From: Parasponia andersonii
Lineage: Eukaryota > Streptophyta > Magnoliopsida > Rosales > Cannabaceae
Length of the DNA: 64,000 nt
Direction: 5' to 3'
NCBI GenBank assembly: GCA_002914805.1
Contig: JXTB01000049.1
Coordinates: forward strand, 193,174-257,173
A program made the position numbers and the translations under genes. Shown piece by piece: positions 24,110 through 35,878 of the stretch. Positions within the stretch are counted from its first letter, which is position 1; every line of letters starts with the position of its first letter. The notes under the pieces were generated by a model. That model worked only from the letters and a program-made list of their open reading frames with translations. It ran no database searches and had not been told where the DNA came from.

Positions 24110-26065
24110 ATATGAAAAAGCTCATAGCCTAAAGTAATAAAAAGACCAAATCATAATATTTAATATTATATTTGGTAGGAGGGAAGAGGAGTAAGAAAGA
24201 TCGATAGCCTAAAAAGAAAGAGAAATGTGAAGGAAGGAAAAGAAAGTGTCAATTATTTTATGTTATTTGGTAAGATAAATAAAGAGTAAGATAGAATAAG
24301 AGTATTTACTTATAAAATTACTAAATCTTCCTATTAATGAAAGGATCCAAAATAGTGGGTTAGGAGGAAAAGCTCATCGCTCTACTTCTCCTCTCCCTCT
24401 TTCAATTCCTTTTACTAAACAAAGTATTTTATCTATCAATCTACTTCTCTCTCTCCAACCCTCCATAAATCCTTCCTACCAAAGCCTAAGTAACCATTCA
24501 TTTATTTTAAAAGTTAAAAATATTAACTATTGTGAATACTATATCGCATAAAAAGTATTTTGTTTTTTTTTCTGTCGACAAATAAAAATAATAGTTAATT
24601 TCATCAATGACCTTCTAATTAAAGTCTTTGTAATTTGTATCATTTCGACTTCTGAGTTTTTTGGCTCAAATATTTCGTTTATTTATTATTTTTGAATCAT
24701 TTATTTATTTATTTATTGAATAATTGGGGGGTGGTGGAATTAAACTCAGTATCTTAATATTAAAGATAAATATAATTACCAATCAAACTAAGCCTACGAC
24801 TACTAGAATCAATTATTATATTTTCCATATTTAACAATGAAAGCCTAGTGCAACAATATCAAAGCCTATGGTAGTGCCATCTAAGTTAAAAATTTGAGAG
24901 CTAGAGTAACACATTATGAAGCTATCCAAAATATATGCTAGGTATTAGCTAGTTGTTTATGCAATAAAATGCCATGTCATTTCAAAGTTGAATAGAGGAC
25001 ACGTCATTTCAAAGATTATTTTCTTTCACTCGAGCTTAATATTTTACTTTTCGGTCTATAAAAAAATAACTCAATTTTTTTTAATGAATTTCCTCGAGAG
25101 ATTTTATTAATAAATGATTAAAATGGTATCATCAATTACAATAAGTCATACAAAGGGTTACGAAAATCCTACCTAAGAGAAAAAAACAACTATATCAAAA
25201 CTCACAACTGAAAGTATGAGACAAATACCTATGAGGTGTATGGATTTAGTCCAGCAAAAGCTTCTACTGCTTTTAGAGACAAACAAATATCTTCACAACG
25301 TTTGCCAGTAAACACCACTTTATATGGGGTCCATCAGTAAACGACAATCTCCTTACGATGTCTATCAGTAAAAGCTGCCTTCTTTGTGACATTCATCAGT
25401 GAATGCCACATAAAATCTTCTAAATTTAGCTCTCGAGACTCCAGATCTAGAGGAACAATAACAAAAAATCCAACAAAAAAAATATTTAAATCTAAATATG
25501 GGTGTACACTAAAAACAAAAAGAAAAATAAAAAAAATACTCCAAACACCACAAATCTAGATCTATGGTTTGGGTATATAAAAACTACTATAGATCTAGAT
25601 CTAGGTAGACAACTACCTTCACAAATAGAAGGAAAATGAAGAAAAAAACACAAAAAGAAAAACCGAAGAAGAAAAAAAGTCCATACTAGGGAGAGGGAAG
25701 ATCTCTCTCCTTGTAGGACCAACACGTGCAAGTGGAGGAAGAGGAGTGTTGGGTTAGTGAATATTTCTGCTGACGAAATCTAGAAAGAGTCAATAAAATG
25801 TCTCAAATTTAAAAATAACTCAAATTTTGTTTTGGTTACTAACATACAAAATGTCTCAAATTTGTTGCCTAATTTATGTTTTCATCTTAGTTGAATAATA
25901 TTGCTATGATACAAGGGATTAAAATTGAGTTATCAATATAGTTCATGATAACATAATGTGATATTTGAAAATTTTAGGACTAAGCTGAGAGCAAACAAAA
26001 AAAAAAGATATTTCTGAAATCAAATTTCTAATAATTTTAAATATTTTGGTGCTTTTCAAGGGGTA
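24110..26065. other. Intergenic DNA left of the Mutator-like element
   Basis: AT-rich, no gene seen. At 25290-25412 four degenerate ~30-bp repeats share (C/A)CATCAGTAAA-type cores. At 25550-25610 AGATCTAGATCT-type palindromes occur. A Pro/Arg-poor minus ORF (25492-25731) is low-complexity and not credible. Confidence 0.55.
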
Positions 26066-26074
26066 TTGTAATAT
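26066..26074. repeat. Target-site duplication, left copy (TTGTAATAT)
   Basis: The same nine bases occur at 33700-33708, directly outside the other end of the element. Nine-base duplications are the rule for Mutator-like transposons. Confidence 0.85.
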
Positions 26075-26385
26075 AGAAATTAGGTTAAATATACTCCCTA
26101 ATACCCTTATTTTGGCCCATATGCACAAGTTAAAAAATATTTGAAAAATATGTTTGCGGATGAAAATACTCTTACTAATACTTAAGAGAAAATATGCCTC
26201 ACTTTTAAAGGAGTATCCGTCATACTTCCCTCAGAAACTCCGCATTTCTCTCTCTCTCCAACTCTCTCTTTCGTCTCTTTCTCTGAAGAGCCAAGAACCC
26301 GTCGTACTGTAAACTGAGGAAGACGAAAACTCGTCGTGCCGTCTATCGTATATCTCTCTCACTGTTTAGGATTACGTTGAGAAAA

Positions 26386-29294
26386 ATGAGTCCCCAAAAG
26401 AAGGTAAGCAAAATATGATTTGAGGGTTTTATTTTTTTTGAATTTAGGGCATTTGTAGTAGAAGATGATTTAGAAATTTTGACTTCATTTCAGCATTTTT
26501 TCGATGCATTTTCGATTAATTTCGTTAAAATTTCGATCATACTTCGATGAGTATGGCTGAAAATAGTACCAGAAAATCACGTGAAATTCGACGTGTTTTC
26601 GATAGTATTTCGACGTGTTTTCGATGGTATTTCGACTGTGTTTCGATTTACAGAGTCGAAATTTCGATACCTTTTCGATGATATTTTAAAATAGGTAAAA
26701 TAAACTTTTGATGATATTTTGACTGTGTTTCGATTTTATTTGATGATGTTTTGATGAATAGTGCTGAAATTTCGATACATTTTCAATGACATTTTAAAAT
26801 AGAAAATAAGGCTGCTCTAAATTTTCGATGTTAGTTCGACTGTTTTTCGATGACAGTTCGATGACCTTTTCTAGTAGCTAGTAGTTAATCTTTTTTCAAC
26901 TGTTTTCGATTAATTTTCGACTCCATTTTGACGTGCTCTGTTTTTCGATGGACAATTTCAACCTCCTGGCTATTTGTTCTCATTTGAGATAGTTTCTGTA
27001 AGATTTTTTGATGACAATCGAAATGTCGTCGAAATCAAAATGATCGAAATTTCGATCACTTTTCGACCTATTTTGATGCATTTCAACTATATTTCGACGT
27101 AGTTTAGATGCTTTCGATATATGTTAAATTCGTAAAAATTTTGTCTAAATTGCTTTGTTCCTCTTATGCCGAACCAAAAGTCAAAGCTCCTTGTACCTTT
27201 TGGGGAACACTTTCCTGGAAGGGTCACTATAAAAGGAACAACGGTGATGTCGAAGATTAAGGAGAGATTTGAGAAGTATGATTTCTTAGAAAGGGCAAAG
27301 CAGTGTCTGTTTAAGCAGTTTTTTCTTGCTCCTCCAATGCAAGCATCATGAGTACTTATATACCAACTACTGTTGAGGAAGGTGAAATCTAAAAACCCGG
27401 CGGAGTTGCAGTTTTTCATTGAGGATAGCAACTTGAGATTCGGGCTTGGTAAGTTTGCGTTGATAACGGTGTTAAACTTTGGCAAAGATCAAGACATTAT
27501 GAAGTACAAATCTATGTCTAGTAGCATGAGGCTCAGGGAGACATACCTGAATAATGAAACTAATGTGAGATCCGGTGAATTAGAAACTGCATTTCAAAAT
27601 TGTGAAGAGAAGGAGGACGTATGGAAGTTGGGGTTGTGCTACTTGGTAGATGGGCTCTTGATGGCATAGGAGTCAAGTACTAAGATTCTGATGGATATGC
27701 TCTCTTTTGTGGAGAATAAGGAGGATTTCTTTAATTATCCATGGGGAAGGCGATCTTACGAGAGAACGTTTCCTAGTTTGAATAAGGACATGATGCATCA
27801 GAGGGAAAACTACCTTCAGAAGATGAAAAAGAATAAAAAGGCGAAGGAAGCCAAATACACAGTCTATGGGTTTAGCATTGCTTTACAGTATTGGGCTTAT
27901 GAGGCTATCCCCAAGCTTATTGGTACATTTTCTGAGAACCTTGGCATCAAATTTCCAAGGATGCTATCATGGACAAGCAATAAAACACCATCAATGATGG
28001 ATTGTATTGATGTATTCAAGATTAAGAAAGTAAGTCCGGAAAATTGATTTTATTCTATATAATTAATTTTATAAATTCATAAGTTGATTGAACTTTATTT
28101 TGAACTATCTTGAAGCTTGTTACAAAGGCGTTATTGAATCCACGGGAGGCTGAGAAAGAATTTTATGAACATATATATCACGATCCACACTATAGCCTTG
28201 GCAGTACTGGAGTTGAGGAAGAGAGAATTGATGTTGAGGATGAGGACGAGAATAAGAAGGAGGCGGCTGAAGCAAAACGAGCTGCAGAGGAGGCGGACAT
28301 CTTTGGCGCTCCTATAAACAAAGTAGAGGAGGAACCATTAGATGACGTGCCTCGTTCACATAAGTTCTATCTTGAGTTGAAGACTGATATTGCTGAGTTG
28401 AAGGTAAACCAGACTGAACTGAAGGCGAACCAGGTGATTGTCAATGATAAACTTGATAGGTTGTTGAAGATGATGGAGGAAATCAAAGCACATTAGCAGC
28501 CAACTGGTTCTGAATCTGAGGCCACCCAGTCGGATGTCCTTCCTGAAGGGTATCAGCCAGGTGAAGATGTTGTCATAAGGACTCTCACTAAAGAGCACAC
28601 TCCTGAAGAGTAGCAAACTCCGGGAGTGAAAGAGTTACAACTAGCTGAGGTGGCTACAGTTAAGTTTGGGAGGAAGAAATGGGTCGGCCAACGATCTAAA
28701 AGACTCGTTGACTACACTGATCCATCAAACAAGAAGTTCAAGGATAATGATCCATGCAAACCAAACCCATTCTGGAAAATTGAAAATAAACAGCTTGATA
28801 CATTTAGGAGATGGCTTGCAGGACTTATTGATAACCGGAAGCCAATCTAGCTTCCCACTAGTGATGCTACTACTGGATTCTTCTTCCACCTGCAGACTCC
28901 TTGGAAGTGGCTTGCAGATGAGGTAATTAGATTTATAATTAAATTTTTCTTTCTTCACTTTGAAATCTTTTTTTATATTCATTTAAAAGTTATTGTATTC
29001 CCTCTATTTGCAGTATATTGATGTGGCTTTTCGGTTGATACGAGAATACCTTTGGCTTTTCCTAAAGACTTATAGAAAGAAGGTCGCCCTTGTGGACACA
29101 GTCTTCATTGCATGCATGAATGGTCGGTGGGATGCATTCCGAAAAACCTCCAATAAAGCAAAGTTTTTGTAGGATGACCAGCTTACTGACTATGCTAAAG
29201 GAGATGCAGATAATTTTCAACGTGGCTGGGAGGAAGTTGACGAAGTTTACTATCCTTTGAACATCGGTTCAAATCATTGGGTTCTTGTGTAGAT
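26386..29294 (+). pseudogene. DUF1985-Ulp1 protease gene of the MULE, seven in-frame stops
   Basis: Predicted exons are 26386-26403 (MSPQKK, donor GTAAGC), 27181-28029, 28116-28922 and 29014 to the gap at 29295; all junctions keep phase 0. The DUF1985 part contains KLLVPFGEHFPGRV, PAELQFFIED, FALITVLNFG and DVWKLGLCYLVDGLL, with YPWGRRSYERTF. An acidic/coiled linker follows (28200-28490). The Ulp1 C48 peptidase part has VALVDTVFIACMNGRW and VYYPLNIGSNHWVLV, where NHWV holds the catalytic His; the Asp and Cys would fall in the gap. In-frame stops: TGA 27349, then TAG at 27667, 28494, 28611, 28848, 29170 and 29290. Known Ulp1 proteases cut SUMO; the role in the transposon is unknown. Confidence 0.85.
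26404..27180 (+). repeat. TTTCGAT-word array in first intron of the Ulp1 gene
   Basis: Words such as TTTCGATG, TTTCGACT and ATTTCGAT recur dozens of times from about 26490 to 27110 with irregular spacing of 10-25 bp. The array lies between a GTAAGC donor (26404) and a CAAAAG acceptor (27180), so it would be transcribed and spliced out. The same word in inverted orientation fills the right end of the element. Confidence 0.8.
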
Positions 29295-29462
29295 NNNNNN
29301 NNNNNNNNNNNNNNNNNNNNNNNNNNNNNNNNNNNNNNNNNNNNNNNNNNNNNNNNNNNNNNNNNNNNNNNNNNNNNNNNNNNNNNNNNNNNNNNNNNNN
29401 NNNNNNNNNNNNNNNNNNNNNNNNNNNNNNNNNNNNNNNNNNNNNNNNNNNNNNNNNNNNNN
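29295..29462. other. Assembly gap (168 N)
   Basis: Run of N inside the Ulp1 domain of the MULE gene. The catalytic Asp and Cys codons of that domain are expected here and cannot be judged. Confidence 0.99.
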
Positions 29463-29689
29463 TTATGCAACATTCAAGACAGAAATTATATGTAGATTTA
29501 TTCTACCAGAATATAGAGCCATAGATGTATAATAAATTTTTGTATAGTTGTTAGTTTTGCTCATTTTTGTAAATAATTTTATTTGGGATAGAGTAGTTGA
29601 TGTATTGTGCATGTATTATATTACTGTGCATACTCAGGTTAAAAATTGAAGTCAAAACGAATGAGATATAATTCAGCTTGTTACCCAGA

Positions 29690-29822
29690 GTCGAAATTCG
29701 ATGATATTCGTTACTGTTTTCGATGACATTTAGATGCATTTTGATTCATTTTCGACGATTTTTCGACTATTGCATTTCGATTCGAAATTTCGATGCATTT
29801 TCGAGAATTTTTCGACTATTAC
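29690..29822. repeat. Central TTTCGAT-word patch
   Basis: A short array (ATTTCGATTCGAAATTTCGA, TTTTCGACGATTTTTCGACT) lies between the 3' ends of the two convergent MULE genes, in plus orientation like the left array. It may be part of the shared 3' region, or a scar of a rearrangement within the element. Confidence 0.65.
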
Positions 29823-30001
29823 AATTTTTTCAAAGCATTATATCATTATAATAAAGTAAATAATATTCCAAACTTATTCCAACTAAAATATTAAAATTAT
29901 TCATTACAACGTTGTACTTAAAATCCTAAAATTAAAATGATAAAATTAATAGTACAAAATTCTCAAGATACGTCATGTGTTGTTTGATTTTCTATACAAA
30001 A

Positions 30002-32293
30002 TTATTTATTTGAAGCTGTTGGTATCATATACCTACAAGTTGCCCGATTGTAGCCCTTTCCACTGCAACAGCTACAATGGCGTTGTATTATGATCTTCTC
30101 CCCTTTTGACTTTATACGTTTTGTTTTCGGCCTGCCAGCCTTTGGTTTATAAGGAGGTGGTTCCACCATAAGTCTGCTAATATCATCAGGTACATCTCAT
30201 TCTTCTTCATTTCCCACTGGATATATAGTCTCTGCATATGAGTACAGCCATGCGTCAACTGTATAATACCAGGAACACAAGGAGTATGGTAGCCGCCAAT
30301 GCATGCGTACATGGCAGACCTGTCAAATCAAACCTCCTACAACTATAAGTCTTTGTCTGTAAGTTAACTTGACCGTCTCTGTCACCGTCCATGACATAAA
30401 ACTCATAGTGGCTGAGAGGCTGAATAATCAAAGTCTTCGCAGCCTCAATACAGTCCTCCAATTTCTTCTAAATCTTTTTCGGTAATGGTTTATTGGATTC
30501 CATTGCTAATGTTCGTCTTTCAAAGAACCAAGTTTGTAGTGTATACCTCAAAAACTCTACCAAAGTTGTGATTGGATATTTCCGTGCATCTCTACTCGTA
30601 TTATTAAAGTTCTCAGCATTATTACTTGTCATGATCTTGTAACGAATGGCAGAGAAGTTTACACGGCTCCATTTTTCAATGCCTATTTCTTCTAAATAAT
30701 TAGCAATGGCTTGATCCTTGACCTTGATCTTCTCAAAATGATGAAGAAAGTTACTCATCCGATAGGATTTTGCCGCCAAGAAGTACTCACTGTGGCAATG
30801 ATCAGTCTTGAATTTTGCTTGAATATTCATACCAATATGATGTATGCAAGCTCCGTGGTGTGCTTCAGGGAACACAGTCGACAATGCATTCGTAATACTT
30901 GGGTGTCGGTTCGATACAAAGACCAAGTTCTCAACGTCTCCAATTGCTTCCTTTAGTTTCACGATAAAATACATCCAGGAGTCGTTGTTCTCTGAGTCGA
31001 CTGCTCCAAATGTAACAGGATACAACTGTCTATTTGCATCTTGTGCAATCGCAGCCAACATTATCCCTCCACAGTTTATTTTTAAGAAGGATCCATCCAC
31101 ATATAGCACAGGACAACATGTTGTTCTAAAGCTCCGAATAGATGCACCCAGTGACATGAAGAAATACTTGAAATGTCTCATCTCATCGATCTCTAAATGC
31201 GTGACTGTTCCTGGATTAGTCTTCTCTAACGTATATAGGTAAGATGACAACTTTTGGTATGAACAATCCACTGTTCCCCTCACATACAGAAGTGCTTTTT
31301 CCCTACATCTCCATGCCTTTTCATATGTCATGTTAATCCCACAGTCTTTAGAGAAATCGTTGATTATTGATCAAGGGGCATAATTAGGGTTGGCTAGATT
31401 TGTGTACTTTCTCTTAATGCAATGTCCAATAACCCATAGTGCTGCTTGTCTGTTGTCCTTATGCCTTATTACCAACGAATATATGTGTTCAGGCACATAT
31501 CTTCGCACCTCAAACATATCAGAATGCTCCACCTTTCTAGCTCACAACCGCCACATACAATTGTCGTCTATACATGTTATAAACCAACAATCTTTGCCTG
31601 ACTTTTTTACCTTGAACTCAAAATTGCACTTCATTGCATGCAAGTGCAGCTTCAGCTTCAAGTCTTCCTTATTCTCAAATAGTTGACTGATCACGATTTT
31701 TACTGAATTAGAAGATCCAACTGACAAGTTGTTAGGTGTTCCCTGCGGCAATTCTCCCTCTGAAAATAAAGGAGCACTCCACTTCGCTTCATTATCTGCT
31801 ATTCTTACTCTACGCACTCGACTACTTGAAGTCCACGTTGTTGTTCCTGGAGTCTTAGCTACTTCACCAAAACATTCCTTTAACTCATCTATTTTCTCTG
31901 CACCTGTTTCAGGCACAAATAAAGTATTTTGACTGCAACCCTTACCCACAAGTGTCAACTTCGGTAAAATGGACACACATAAAGGAGTACAATTCTGAAT
32001 AGAGTAAGACATCTCCTCAAGCCAAATTTCTAGGTTACTATCAGTAGTAATCTTCGTTGGAAGAATAGGGATTCCATCTCCACCATCACATTTATAAACA
32101 ACCTTAAGTTCTAAATCAAAACGATTTTTATCAGCTCCAATCACCTCATACAGCTTATCTACAAAGGTCGCAAAAGTTATACCCATCCATACACCCATGG
32201 TCTTACTTTTTTTAGCAATATAAGACCATAATATTTTCTCTGACGAAAACATCCATTCACCGTTATACAAAACTATGATGTTGAAACGTGACT
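30002..32293 (-). pseudogene. MuDR-type (MURA) transposase of the MULE, dead
   Basis: The main exon starts at 32293 after a CTGCAG acceptor. Order on the minus strand: PB1-like N-terminal domain (YNGEWMFSSEKILW..), the MuDR DNA-binding domain (FENKEDLKLKLHLHAMKCNF .. CMWRL), the MULE catalytic domain (VLYVDGSFLKINCGGIMLAA, HHGACIHHIGMNIQAKF), the SWIM finger (RRFDLTGLPCTHALA), and a basic tail ending with a zinc knuckle (CSCCSGKGYNRATC) and TAA at 30002-30004. In-frame stops lie at 31542-31544 (TGA), 31371-31373 (TGA) and 30468-30470 (TAG). A frameshift lies just after the SWIM finger (about 30262-30300), and there is another TGA at 30197. The second catalytic Asp is Asn (VSNRHPSI instead of SDRH), and the first SWIM Cys is Tyr. 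Confidence 0.9.
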
Positions 32294-33356
32294 CTGCAGA
32301 TGAAACAAAAAAAAAAAGAAATTAGATTCAACAGAAAAAATCATAAAATGTAAAAGGAAGAATCTATATTTTTAGCCATAAAAAATTGGTCGAAAAAAAT
32401 AATCGAAATAGTCATCGAAAATAGGTCGAAAATTCGAATACCATCGAATTATAGTCAAAATATAGTCGACGAAATTCTTACATCTCAGACTTCATCAAAA
32501 TTTGGTCAAAATTATAATCGAAATACATCGAAATTGATCGAAAAAATAATCAAAATAGTTATCAAAAAAAATAATCGAAAATAGTTATCGAAAATAAGTC
32601 GAAAATTCGACTACCATCGAATTATAGTCGACAAAATTCTTACATCTCAGATTTCATCGAAATTTGGTTGAAATTATAATCGAAATACATCGAAATTGAT
32701 CGAAAAAAATAATCGAAATAGTCATCGAAAAAAATAATCGAAAATAGTCATCGAAAATAGGTCGAAAATTCGACTACCATCGAATTATAGTCGACGAAAT
32801 TCTTACATCTCAGACTTTATCGAAATTTAGTCGAAATTATAATCGAAATACATCAAAATTGATCGAAAAAAATAATCGAAATAGTCATCGAAAAAAATAA
32901 TCGAAAATAGTCATCGAAAATAGGTCGAAAATTCGACTACCAACGAATTATAATCGAAATATAATCGACGAAATTCTTACATCTCAGACTTCATCGAAAT
33001 TTGGTCGAAATTATAATCTAAATTGATAGAAAAAAATAATCAAAATAGTCATCGAAAAAAATAATCGAAAATAGTCATCGAAAATAGGTCGAGAATTCGA
33101 CCTCCATTGAATTATAATCGAAATATAGTCGACGAAATTCTTACATTTCAGACTTTATCGAAATATGGTCGAAATTACATCGAAAATTTAATGCTTATAG
33201 TGAGGCAGTCTTATTTTTTGAGAAATCTAGACTTTTGCAGATAATCCCACCCAGAAAGTAACTTTTAATGTATAAATTATGCTCATAACATATCGAAACT
33301 CAGTTAAAAATCATTTCAAATAGTACCCATAACATTTGAACATATAAATTACATAC
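32294..33356 (-). repeat. Five ~162-174-bp tandem repeats of TCGAAA words in the transposase first intron
   Basis: The landmark TTCTTACATCTCAGACTT recurs at about 32475, 32637, 32800, 32974 and 33138, giving periods of 162, 163, 174 and 164 bp. Each unit is built from ATCGAAA, GTCGAAA and ATAATCGAAA words; on the minus strand they read TTTCGAT, the same sense as the other array reads for its own gene. A GTATGT donor at 33356 and a CTGCAG acceptor at 32294 (minus) would place the whole array in the first intron of the transposase gene. Confidence 0.85.
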
Positions 33357-33699
33357 CTATTTCGCGGGTTTCTGTCCTCCGTCTTACCGCTAAGTTTTTT
33401 TTTTTTCTGTTTTTTCAACTTTTATCCTTTTCTTCTTTTCTGTTCTTAGAATTTCAGCTCCTTAGACAGTGTGATAACTTCAAGTATAAGATTACAGGAA
33501 AGATTGTGAGGATATAGAGAGAGGAATAAGGAGCTCCAACTAGGTTAAAGAAGAGAAGAGCGACATATAGATTGTAAACCAATTATTAAGGGCAGAAGTG
33601 ACATTTCAGCTGGGTATAAGCATATTTTTCAGAATTTTATTGAGGGAATCATATGTGCCAAAATATGCCTCTTATGAGGTATATTTAACCTAATTTCTG

Positions 33700-33708
33700 T
33701 TGTAATAT
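33700..33708. repeat. Target-site duplication, right copy (TTGTAATAT)
   Basis: Exact match to 26066-26074 on the other side of the MULE. Confidence 0.85.
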
Positions 33709-34760
33709 TTTACTCATTTATGGTATCCTAATTTTGATAGTGTATTTTGATGGGATGATTATAATAAATTAGGTGGTTATAGTAAAAGATCTAGTGTATT
33801 TAATGCTTGAGTTAATATATAAACTCATTTATTGCTTTATATTATGAGTAACTTATTTCTCTATCAATTTGAAAAGTGTGATTTTGTTTGCTAGGCTACT
33901 ATATATATATGTATATATATTATTTTAAGACTCATTTATATAAGTATGAATATGCATATATGTTTATTTTTTTCATAACTTTTTTAAAAGATGATCCTAT
34001 TGTGATTAACAGTTTTTCTTATCAATCTTTTTGACTTAAATAAAAGTGCAAAAATACAATAACTTGCCGATGGAGTAAAAACAAATGTTAATGTTGTTGC
34101 TATTTCAAGATTTTCAATGATGTCAAACTTACCCAAAAAAAAAAAAAAAGGAACTGTAGAGAGATGTACCTTTAAACTTGGGTACAAAATTAAATTTTGA
34201 CTTATTTTTCAAGAACTCAAAGTAAGAGTAACATGATGTTTGTTATCTAATTTAGTTATGTTCTTGAATTACATATTATTTACTATATCAAATATTATAA
34301 TAATATTAGGGATACCAAAAATTTACACTGCAAAATTTTATATCCACCTCAATTTCTAAATTTTAAATTATATAGTTTTACTTATAAGATAAGATGTTGG
34401 TTGAAATAAATATCTCAATCATAGTTGCAAGTTTTTAGTATGCTTATCATTGCCCTTCGTTTAAAAGCCTTATGTTGTTCTGAAGTTCCCTTCAACACCA
34501 ACAAAAAAGCCTAATGTCATACCGTTAATAAAACGACGCCCAATTCGATTGATTTGCAAATATTGGGATAATAGAAAAGAAAAATGGCCACCACATTGAG
34601 CATTTTTGGGGGGGGAAAAAAAAACTACGCATTTTTATTTATATTAAAAAATTAATGTTTGAGTTTTGTCCAAAAAGATATTTGTACCCCTTAAACTTAT
34701 AAAACATAAATTAGAATAAAGCCTGAAAAAACAAAGAAAATGCCCAGAAAGGAACTTTTG
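33709..34760. other. AT-rich intergenic DNA
   Basis: No gene recognised. Contains a (TA) run at about 33900-33920 and A-runs at 34136-34149 and 34613-34623. Confidence 0.55.
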
Positions 34761-34761
34761 A

Positions 34762-34935
34762 CCCCATTGGAGCAGAGTGCTTGGCAATTTGGAGTCGTCT
34801 TATTTTTGCCCAAGATAATGTCATTCTGTGGAGGAGTCGGATTCTTTCAAATGTTGTAAGAGCTATTAATCATCAGGATACATTTGCAGAAGATAGTGTT
34901 ATTTTTGAATGATATCAGATGTGTGTTGTTATATA
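34762..34935 (+). pseudogene. RNase H-like retroelement fragment
   Basis: The plus-strand reading contains AECLAIWSRLIFAQDN and NVVRAINHQDTFAEDSVIFE, which resembles the AE.lAi..GL..A....... .VV.ai pattern of LINE-derived RNase H domains. The expected ESDS segment is missing, probably through a small deletion. It is an isolated relic. Confidence 0.5.
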
Positions 34936-35878
34936 TTAGTGATTAATCTTGTCATTTCTTTTCTCGACAGAGGAATATATATATATATACTAGTTAAATT
35001 TAATTTATTTTTGAATTCTACTGGATACTGATTAGATTAGATTATATCTCTCCTATAGTTGCTAGTAATTTACTGGTTAACAATTTATAATAAATACCAG
35101 TTTCTTTTCATTCAAAAGGGAAGGGGGGAAGAAAAAAAAAAAAAAACCCGAAAGGACTACAAAATAGGGGGAAAAAAATGGTCACGCACCTCGACATCTG
35201 CCACACTATTTCACGTCTGTTGAATACCTTGTTCACTTTCTTTCTGTATAGATTTGAAAAGTGTGATTTTGCGATCACTTCCGCTTTGTTGTTTATTTGT
35301 TTGATTTTCTTTTTTTTTTTTTTTGTTTTTCCAGTTTTTGTCTTTCTTTCCTCTTTCATTTTCAAATTATTTTTGATAATTTAAACTCTTTTCAATCTCA
35401 ACAATTTTTCTTAATTTATGTTACTTGAGTTTAAAGAATAAAAACGACTTTTTCACAAACTCAAACTTTAATTTTGACAATATTCGTGGATCCGATGGGA
35501 TTTGATAAAAAAAAAAAAAACACGTATTGAAGATATTATTTTGTAAAATTGAAAGTGATTTTTTTTTTTTTTTAAATTTATATAGTTTACAACATTATCC
35601 ATTATATATGGCGCTCTCAATGCGTGATATATGGGCTACGACAGCTTTACTTTTATTGTTAAAATGCTGCTGTCGTTTTAACGAACCACGTCGTGTTTCT
35701 GCGAATCCGCTCTTAGAAACGACACCTTTTCCTCAAAAGGGCAAAAAAAAAAAAAAACTGAAAGAAAGAAACGACACAATGTCATAAATTACATGTCGTT
35801 TTGATATTCAGAATTATACAAATTCTCCCCCAAATTCACATCCCCATCTCGACCGTCTGAATATCTCTCTCGACAACA

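Larger units (their letters stand above)
26075..33699. mobile_element. Mutator-like element (MULE) with Ulp1-DUF1985 gene and MuDR transposase
   Basis: The element is 7.6 kb with both ends present. Terminal inverted repeats of about 85 bp begin (A)GAAATTAGGTTAAATATA at 26075 and, inverted, at 33699. TATTTTGG(C)(C/A)CATATG and TGAAAAATATG are shared further in. A perfect 9-bp duplication flanks it. It carries two genes that converge near 29.6-30.0 kb: a DUF1985/Ulp1 protease gene on plus (26386-29530) and a MuDR-type transposase on minus (32293-30002). TTTCGAT-word arrays lie near both ends. Ulp1-carrying MULEs are known in plants (Kaonashi-type). Both genes are full of stops, so the copy is dead; it could only move if supplied with transposase. 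Confidence 0.93.

Noticed and set aside
25290..25412. Possible CRISPR-like array
   Set aside because: Units are degenerate, spacers are not unique and plant nuclear DNA does not carry CRISPR arrays.
30711..31242. Plus-strand ORFs of 81 and 132 codons
   Set aside because: Antisense shadows of the MULE transposase.
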